Below, one piece after another: positions 57,283 to 64,000 of a stretch of 64,000 bases of DNA. This DNA is from Protopterus annectens (taxonomy: Eukaryota > Chordata > Ceratodontiformes > Protopteridae): positions 228,160,111-228,224,110 of the forward strand of contig NC_056740.1 in assembly GCF_019279795.1 (NCBI RefSeq). Reading direction: 5' to 3'. The position numbers were made by a program, and so were the translations under genes. The notes beneath the pieces were generated by a model. It saw only the letters and a list, made by a program, of their open reading frames with translations, was not told where the DNA came from and made no database searches. Numbering within the stretch: the first letter of the stretch is position 1; each line of letters opens with the position of its first letter.

Positions 57283-57791
57283 CTAACCTTCAGTATTATA
57301 AATGTTACCATTCATTACTTACAGTGATTTATCTCTTGCTGGATGAAGATGGCAGCAACAATTATAAGCCTGACACTATAAAGGTCTTAGGAATGGATTT
57401 CAGTACACAAATAAATAACTTGTGCTACTTCATAACATTTCCAGTGATTGTGTAGATTGTCCAGTGTTCTCCATTATTGCCCCCAACTATTAACTTCATA
57501 TTTATTTATTTTTTTACTGAGGGTTGCAGCATATAGACTACATAAATTATATTTCAGCAAGAGATGAGGGACAATGCTACAACTTAGCTAAGTTGCCTGC
57601 TATCTTACTGTATTAAGCAAACTTGATTCACTTTGGAGCTAGCTACTTCAATCTGAGAGTTTTTTTTTGTTTTGTTTTTTTGGGGCTGAGGAAAAAATGG
57701 TCCATAGTTGTGTAATACATCCACTAAATCCCCCATTAAAAAGTATTTTAGTGTTTTAATGTAAGTCAGGAAAAAATTCCTATGCCACAAA
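57283..57791. other. Spacer, no feature seen
   Basis: No coding or repeat signal recognised. Confidence 0.3.
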
Positions 57792-58070
57792 CATACCTCT
57801 CAACTGTCCAGATTTTCACCTCATAATTTGGGTATGTTTCTCTTAAAAACTGTGGTTTTCTTGCAAATCACTGAGGATTGAAGTCACAAAATAATGACAT
57901 ACATTTGAGTTTCAGACTTTATATCCTTCAGAAAAATTCATGAAAACACAAATCATGTTATTCTAGCAAGTTTATAAATGCAATATTTAAACCTGTCCCT
58001 ATCTGTGCCCTCCTTCCCCGATATTTTAAACTTTGTCCAGATTCCTTGTGCTAAGAGGTTGAAAGGCATG
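57792..58070. mobile_element. hAT-like MITE, family CATACCTCTCAAC (fourth copy)
   Basis: Left end CATACCTCTCAACTGTCC; right end, inverted, CATGCCTTTCAACCTC. It shares internal phrases TTGAGTTTCAGACTTTATA and CCTTCAGAAAAATTCATG with the other copies. No TSD visible. Confidence 0.75.
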
Positions 58071-58321
58071 CTCTTAACTAGCACTGATTTTTAGCTCTAA
58101 TTTTTGCTGTCTGTTATAATCTTCCTAAAACTGGTGGCTTTGAGAGAAAGAGGTTGTGGATTGGACTAAACTTAATAGATGAGTATAATTAGTTATAGGC
58201 TTCTTTTACTTCAGAAAATGCATGTTGATTAGAATGTTCTTGATCTGTCAGCATCTTAAATTAATTGTGTTAATATTTAGACAATGCCACTGCTTCTGGA
58301 GGTAAGAGATTAAATGCCCAG

Positions 58322-58606
58322 TGCAACTCTAAAACAAAAAAAAATGAACAGTTCTACTCAATTAACAACCTCTGGAGGGTCTGTTTAAACGTTTTAGCAC
58401 TTTTGTCTTTTAATATACAAGAACATCTTCAGAAAAAATTTAATGGACGAAAGTGCTAAAACATTTAAATGGAGCCTCTAGTAGTCATATCTTTTTTGAA
58501 GAAGTTCTTGTATATTAATGGACGACAGTACTAAAAAGTTTAAACGGAGCCTCCAATAGTCATTCATTCAGGAGAACTGTTCGTTTTTTTGTTTTAGAGT
58601 TTACAG
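58322..58606. mobile_element. Fold-back element with ~115-bp inverted arms
   Basis: The left arm (58322-58440: CTCTAAAACAAAAAAAAA, GAACAGTTCT, GTTTAAACGTTTTAGCAC, AATATACAAGAAC) is repeated inverted at 58488-58606. A middle ~50-bp segment (TAATGGACGAAAGTGCTAAA) is a direct copy of part of the right arm. The transcript could form a long hairpin. It is probably a fold-back DNA transposon; no TSD was confirmed. Confidence 0.75.
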
Positions 58607-59689
58607 TCCTGGTTCTGGTTCTTCGTTGCAAGTCCTGTACAACTGCATCTCTGGGACAGCCTGGAGAAATATATACAGTATTATTCTTACTTTGTATAAC
58701 AAGACACCAACTGGATTTTTACACATTAGTTTATAGTTTCTTACATAACTGTATGCCACCATACCGGGATCAAAACTGGAATTAGTCTTCCCAAAAAGGA
58801 AGTCTTCAGAATCCCAACAATCTTCTGGGCAAGTGGAAATCATCACACCGATAACTAAATGCAAACACAGTGGATATAATTTCTATTTTAATTAAGAAGA
58901 CATAACATTATGCATCTCATTTAAAGTTTCATAGATGCAAGCTTTACTCAAAACATGCCATGTATTTTGATCAGAAATATCATCCCATAGTACGAGGTAA
59001 ACTTGTTGTACATTCAGTTACTGACAAAAACTTCAACTCTCTTACATTCTTAATATTCATATCACTTCTCTAATTTACCACAGAGTGCCATCTAAAGCGT
59101 AAAGTTATACGAACAGTCTTAAAGGTGATGCTTCCTACTTTTTTCCACAGTGTTGTCCCTTCTACATTTTTCATACACATATAATTCAGCATCGCTTGTC
59201 ATTATTCACTGCAAAGACTTCAGATCTGGATTACCACATAGGCTGGGTGTGGGCAACTGTGATTTTTTTAATTTTTTGAAATCTCCTGCATCTCCGAGAG
59301 TCTGACAGGCAGTCAGGCACTGCCTCCTGAAGCTGATGTCATCATGCATGCCCCTACACATTGAAGACATTGCAGGATACACTGGCAATGACGTGATGAT
59401 GTCAGCCGTACTTTAAAATTGTAAATAAACTAAAAAAAGAAATTTGAAATTGAAGGGGCCACTCAGAAATTCATGGCAACCCCATATTTTTTTCCTCAAA
59501 ACAATTAAATTCTGAGGAATTCAGTACATTTGCCATTACTGACTATGATGACCTTATCTCTATGATTTTCAGCATGTATACTGCCACTAGTTTTATGTAG
59601 GATTTATGTCCCATTAAGCTTGTTCTGGCCTCCTTAGGGATCACGTGTCCACCTGGTTTCCATATTATCACCACCTCAGTTGAGGAGGA
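58607..59689. other. Spacer, no feature seen
   Basis: No gene or mobile-element motif recognised. Confidence 0.3.
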
Positions 59690-61145
59690 GTTGTTCTACT
59701 TTAAGTAAAAAAGGTCTTGTTTACTCCCATCTCAAAAAGGATGGGCTGGATGCTGACCTCATGCCAGTCCTTCCCTTTGTAGGTACGGTGGCTGAGAAGG
59801 CAGTGTATATTCAAATGGAGCCTTACTTGTGAAGAGAATGCAGTATCAGTGATCCTTTCAAGTCTGGGTTTAGAGCCAACTACAGTGCTGACATGGTTAT
59901 TACAAAAGCCTTTTCTATTCTCTAGTAAAGAAGGACTGACATCATCATTCCATATTAGTCCTTCTCAATCCCCTGTTGGCTTTTGATATGCTGGACTGCG
60001 CCATTACTTTTGACTATTTGTAGAATTACTGTGGCATTTCTGGTGAAGTCCTAGACTAGTCTGATTCCTACCTCTGTCTGTGTACCCAGAGAGTTGTATC
60101 TGGGGTTAATTCTTCTTCATCCCGCCCCATAAATTTTAATGTACTGCACAACTCAATTCTTGATAAAATTCTTGTTACCAACAATCGACTGCTGCTGAAA
60201 AACATTATTTATCCAAAATGCCTACAACAGCATTGTTATGCTGATGACACCCAGCATTTTCCTGTCTTTACCTCAAGAGTCTGTGTGTGTTCTCAATCTT
60301 TGGGCACAGGCCCTGGAGTTAATTAGTTTAAGCTGAACACATCCAAGACAGCTTTTAGGGATTCAGGTATTCTAGACTTGTCCTCTGACATTTCTATGTA
60401 GTCAAGCTGTGCTTTATGCCAGAAGAGTATGATCTCAGAGCGATCATTGATAGCAGGCTAATGCTGAAGGATCACTCTGATCAAGCACCTGTCTCCTCTG
60501 ACCTCTCTTCTCTAGTACACGTACTTGTGTCCTACTATCTTCATTACTGCAGTGCCTTATAACAAAGACTTCCTGATTTGTAATGTGTGCACCTGCAGCT
60601 TTTGCAGAACTCCACAGCTCCGACAAATTACATTGGCTTTATTTGTTGACAGCACTGATTAAGCAATGCATAATTTAAAATATCTTAGCTTTAATTTCTT
60701 CATTACTATGTGAGCTGGGTCCTCTGTACCTATGAGAACTGTTTTCCTGGTATAGACCAAGTACGCCCCTGCATTCTGCTTTCCAAGGCATGCTAAAAGT
60801 GCCCTTATATGGTGTGTTTTAAGTCACTTAGTCACCAAGGCCCCTCCTTGTGGAATGTGTGACCAACCTAGCTGAGAGATTTATCAGCCCATGCTGTGCT
60901 TAAGCAGGAACTGAAGACCAGTATTTTTGACTTAGCATATCTGAGGTTGCATCACCAAACTTCATTTAGGTGTTCATAGTTTTCATATGCAGGATCAATC
61001 AGTGTTATTACTTTCTTTATTTCCATGATGTTTCCATTTTATATTCCATCTCTTTTTTATTTTATGTGTTAATACGTATTATAGTGTCTGTTTTATTTTG
61101 TTTGCTTTGAATAGTTCTTAGTTACAGGCACCTAAATAAAACTGC
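59690..61145 (+). pseudogene. Ancient L2-type LINE reverse transcriptase remnant
   Basis: Across three frames: LDADLMPVLPFVGTVAEKAV (normally RPISNLPFLxKVLEKVV), SDPFKSGFRANYSADMVITK (FQSGFR.xHST block), LLAFDMLDCAI (motif A), NYCGISGEVLD, QHCYADDTQHF (YADD active site at about 60238) and, in the thumb, VSYYLHYCSALYN. It then fades into the C-terminal region and ends near CCTAAATAAAACTGCAG. The HCYADDTQ box is typical of fish L2/Maui-type LINEs. Stops every 10-30 codons imply great age. Confidence 0.72.
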
Positions 61146-61883
61146 AGTTAAAGTTGAAGTTAGTCCTGCTGAGTCAGAGGTGTATAACCACTAAGGTCCA
61201 TCTATAAAAACAAGGGATTATCTTAGACTTGTGTCATAATGATGACTTTCAGTTTATTATGGTAATTTCACTGAAGATAACTTCATTTCTTATTTAGGCA
61301 CTGATGTACCCCCAGGTTTCTTATAGTTCTACACCCTGGGAATTAAAGGAGGGGGGTGGTTTGGTGGTCTGTCTTTGACAGCCCTTCACTTGCTCCAGGT
61401 ACATTATGAGAACACTAACCCCCTTGTATATGTTCTGGGTACAGGGAGAGTTTTGTGGTTTTCCTTATCTATGCTCCACTCACTTGTGTGAGAAGATTTA
61501 TTTAGTAGTTTGCAGACTTCCTTATTAGATTTTTGATGGGGTTAGCAAACTTTGTGGGCATCTTTGGAATTTTGGTACATAAAGAATTCATTGATCTAGG
61601 TTCTTGTAATTCAGTTGAATACAAATAGTTTCCACTTTAACTCATTATTTAGGACTTACTTTGTGTTCCAAACTTACATGGCAACCTGCGGCATGACCAT
61701 GAAATCAGTCTCATCGAAGGATCAACACCTGATGTGATGCACAGTAAAATGTTTCAAAGTATAGTAGAATACAGTATATGTTTGTGTATAGATAGATAGA
61801 CAGAAAGATATGTCTATAGCGAGATGGATAGAGACAGAGAGAGGAGTTAAGAATACTAAGACATACTTATTTTACAAAGAGAG

Positions 61884-61931
<48 letters not shown>

Positions 61932-62258
61932 CCGACAGTCTTGATAAAAAATAAGTTATGTAGATTGGAGTAAGATGTAATAGTACTAGAATGGTTTGTT
62001 GAATCACTGCCATTGAATGGTTATCAGAGCAGCATGTTTTATATAGCTGGTTTGAAAGACACAATGTTGGGACTACTCCATCCACCTGATGTGAGTGTTC
62101 CAAACAAATGGAGCAAGCTTACTGAAGGTTGTCTCATTCTGTGCAGTTTAATGTGAATGAGGGCTAATGCAGTAGTGTAAGTCGACATTCTTAAGTAAGG
62201 AGTAGTGCTACAAAATATGGGATGTGCAAGGCAATAGAAAAACAGTGACTCAGCAATA
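61146..62258. other. Spacer with a (TA)n microsatellite
   Basis: No gene seen. GATA/GACA-rich 61790-61850 and (TA)n at 61887-61930. Confidence 0.4.
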
Positions 62259-62266
62259 TGCATATA

Positions 62267-62832
62267 GAGTCTATATCACGAAATCGAATGTTGTGAATGC
62301 CAAATACCGGAAGGCCGAACTTGGTAGTTCAAAAGTTGAGAATGTCAAAGCCGCGGAAACCCGAATTCTTCCCAGGGAAAGAATTCAGCTGGCCGTTTCT
62401 GCAGCTTCGGCATTTTTGGACCAGGTCAAGGTAACTATACGAACGGGTAGTGACGGACTTTAGGGTTAGGGAGCAGGTCAGGTAAGTGTGCGATAGTGAC
62501 GGACTTTAGGGTTAGGGCATGGGTCAGGTGAGTGTGCGGTAGTGATGGACTTTAAGGTTAGGGTGCGGGTCAGGTAAGTGTGCAGTAGTGACGGACTTTA
62601 AGGTCAGGGCTGGGTTAAGGATAGTGCATAGATAGTGGTGTATGTTAGGTTTAGTGTAGGTTTTGAAGGTGTTTTGTGTGATTGTGTTATGTGTGTGTTT
62701 TTCGGAACAGCAAATTTTTTCCCTGGGAAAAAATTTGCTGTTTTGAAGTGTCGATGTTATCCGAATTCGATCTTCCAAATTCGAACTTATGATGTTCGAC
62801 ATTTTGGAAGTTCGATTTCATGATATAGACCC
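62267..62832. mobile_element. MITE with telomere-like internal repeats, 8-bp TSD (copy 2)
   Basis: A 566-bp element; TIRs GAGTCTATATCACGAAATCG and, inverted, GGGTCTATATCATGAAATCG. Perfect 8-bp TSD TGCATATA at 62259-62266 and 62833-62840. From 62447 to about 62625 it holds 3-4 units of 46 bp (AGTGACGGACTTTAGGGTT, AGGG, GGTCAGGTAAGTGTGCG). Two palindromes lie inside: around 62383-62406 (GAATTCTTCCCAGGGAAAG) and 62706-62742 (AAATTTTTTCCCTGGGAAAA). It is related to copy 1 at 21.4 kb but diverged. Confidence 0.9.
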
Positions 62833-62840
62833 TGCATATA

Positions 62841-64000
62841 GAAGCCATGAAGAAAAATGATGCCATAAGATTTATAGAAACTATGTTTTAAGGAGTTTGG
62901 TTGTATGTTTAAGTTAATTAAATGCCATTATTACCTGTTTCCTTGGCCACCAATGCAAACTTTTTCAAAATGTTTTCTAATAACACTCAGTGTATAGACT
63001 TGACACTGATTTGCTCTTTATTTTGTTTTACATACATTTTCTGAGGTATCCATGGTAAGAAATGGATTTACATCAATTTTCACATTCTTTTGTTTTATGT
63101 AGAGTTCTTCTTGTATATTAATTAAGAGGTTTCCAATGATATTTTTCTTTTTGTGTGAAATGTTTTTCTAGTATTTTCATATAAATAAGTGGATTTGCCA
63201 TGATTTTCTCCTATGTCTTGTGAAGAGATTATCCAATATTTCCAAGTTAATAAATGTCTTTTTCCAGCTTTCTCAGTTTTATTTGGGTTAAGAATATAAA
63301 CCAGGAGCATGTTGTGCAATTAGAGTCAGTTTATTCTCTGACATGAATGCCATACCTGTAATGGATGTGTCGTAACACAAACATCTCCTTTGGGTATGCT
63401 GTATGCTGTTTACATAGTTTTCAGTGAGGTGTTTGCAGTTTGCTACATTTTGGTTGTTTATTCACCATTTGGGAGGGAGGAATAGATTGAATTTTGCTTT
63501 GATATGAACTGCAGATGCACTTCAGGTTCATGGAAAGCAGCTGTAATATGCAATTTACAAAGTGCAAGAAAGCTTTTTTTTTTCCCCAGAACTATTTACC
63601 TTTCTCCATAGACAAAAAATTGTGGACTAAATATGTTTAAGCAATGGGATGCATGGGACATATCACCATGCAAAAACACTTATTTCTTTTTTTTCAGTTA
63701 TATAGATGTTTTTGTTTCATTGATATTAATTTGTTAGTATTACGGGATTCAGAGTTTATATTTTCAATGTTTGGTCATAGACTCCACTGCTGCAGGGTTA
63801 TTCCACAGCAGAAGCCAATCTAATTCAGGAGGATAAGTAGACACTTTGGAAATCGCAGGCAGAGATCTTTGGGAACAGTATGGGGCAATTAAAGTCCATC
63901 TGGTCTAATAGTATGGAACTGCACCAGAGAACATTGACAAACGTAGGCTATTTTAAAGTTCTTTGGAGAATGAGCAACCTATACTTCATCACCCTGGTAA
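62841..64000. other. Spacer to window end, no feature seen
   Basis: AT-rich DNA; open frames are short and lack motifs. No repeat recognised. Confidence 0.3.

Overview
This window is eukaryotic and holds no recognisable host gene. It is an AT-rich, repeat-dense stretch of a vertebrate genome built almost entirely from decayed transposable elements, tandem repeats and microsatellites. Two SINEs carry the promoter and central domain typical of fish V-SINEs (5.5 and 29.6 kb). Another SINE has the fish RTE-type 3' tail (20.1 kb). CR1 LINEs, L2-type LINEs, Penelope-like elements, piggyBac, Harbinger and hAT-like elements are also present. This mix points to a fish or fish-like vertebrate (ray-finned, lobe-finned or cartilaginous). 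The species cannot be fixed from sequence alone.

Layout. 0-2 kb: a CR1 LINE (minus strand) running off the left edge. 2-5.5 kb: pyrimidine-rich DNA with a possible RTE endonuclease remnant. 5.5-9.2 kb: a SINE, a 5' Penelope-like element (PLE) with half an RT, and an L2-type LINE endonuclease with a 2A-like motif. 9.2-15.8 kb: a repeat module, a 31-unit array of a ~108-bp minisatellite with higher-order structure, and a tandem duplication of a PLE 3' end. 15.8-18.8 kb: decayed Harbinger pieces and a hAT-like MITE. 20-24 kb: a SINE with a perfect target-site duplication (TSD), then an L2-type LINE interrupted by an antisense retroelement tail that is itself interrupted by a MITE. 24.6-34.4 kb: MITE, several tRNA-derived/MIR-like SINEs, microsatellites and an antisense 28S rRNA pseudogene. 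35.5-45 kb: a 173-bp satellite carrying a CR1 insertion, a second CR1, an SGNH-hydrolase remnant, a 238-bp (TA)n run and a near full-length CR1 (ORF1 esterase plus ORF2). 46.4-49.2 kb: a piggyBac transposase pseudogene. 49.9-51.8 kb: a 60-bp minisatellite, a CR1 tail and three MITEs. 53.9-57.3 kb: a mosaic of CR1 tail, PLE end, second piggyBac fragment and PLE end, bounded by 90-bp direct repeats. 57.8-62.9 kb: MITE, fold-back element, ancient L2 and another MITE.

How parts relate. Every coding remnant is a mobile-element protein (RT, APE or GIY-YIG endonuclease, SGNH esterase, DDE transposase), and nearly all carry stops or frameshifts, so none looks active. Several SINE tails match the L2-type LINE 3' end, which fits LINE-driven SINE mobilisation. 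The most unusual structures are: (1) the minisatellite array joined to PLE termini; (2) a two-member MITE family with ~46-bp internal repeats containing TTAGGG-like motifs, both copies with perfect 8-bp TSDs; (3) hammerhead-core-like motifs shared by four PLE 3' ends; and (4) the repeat-bounded piggyBac/PLE mosaic at 54-57 kb. All homology calls were made by eye from conserved motifs; no database search was run.
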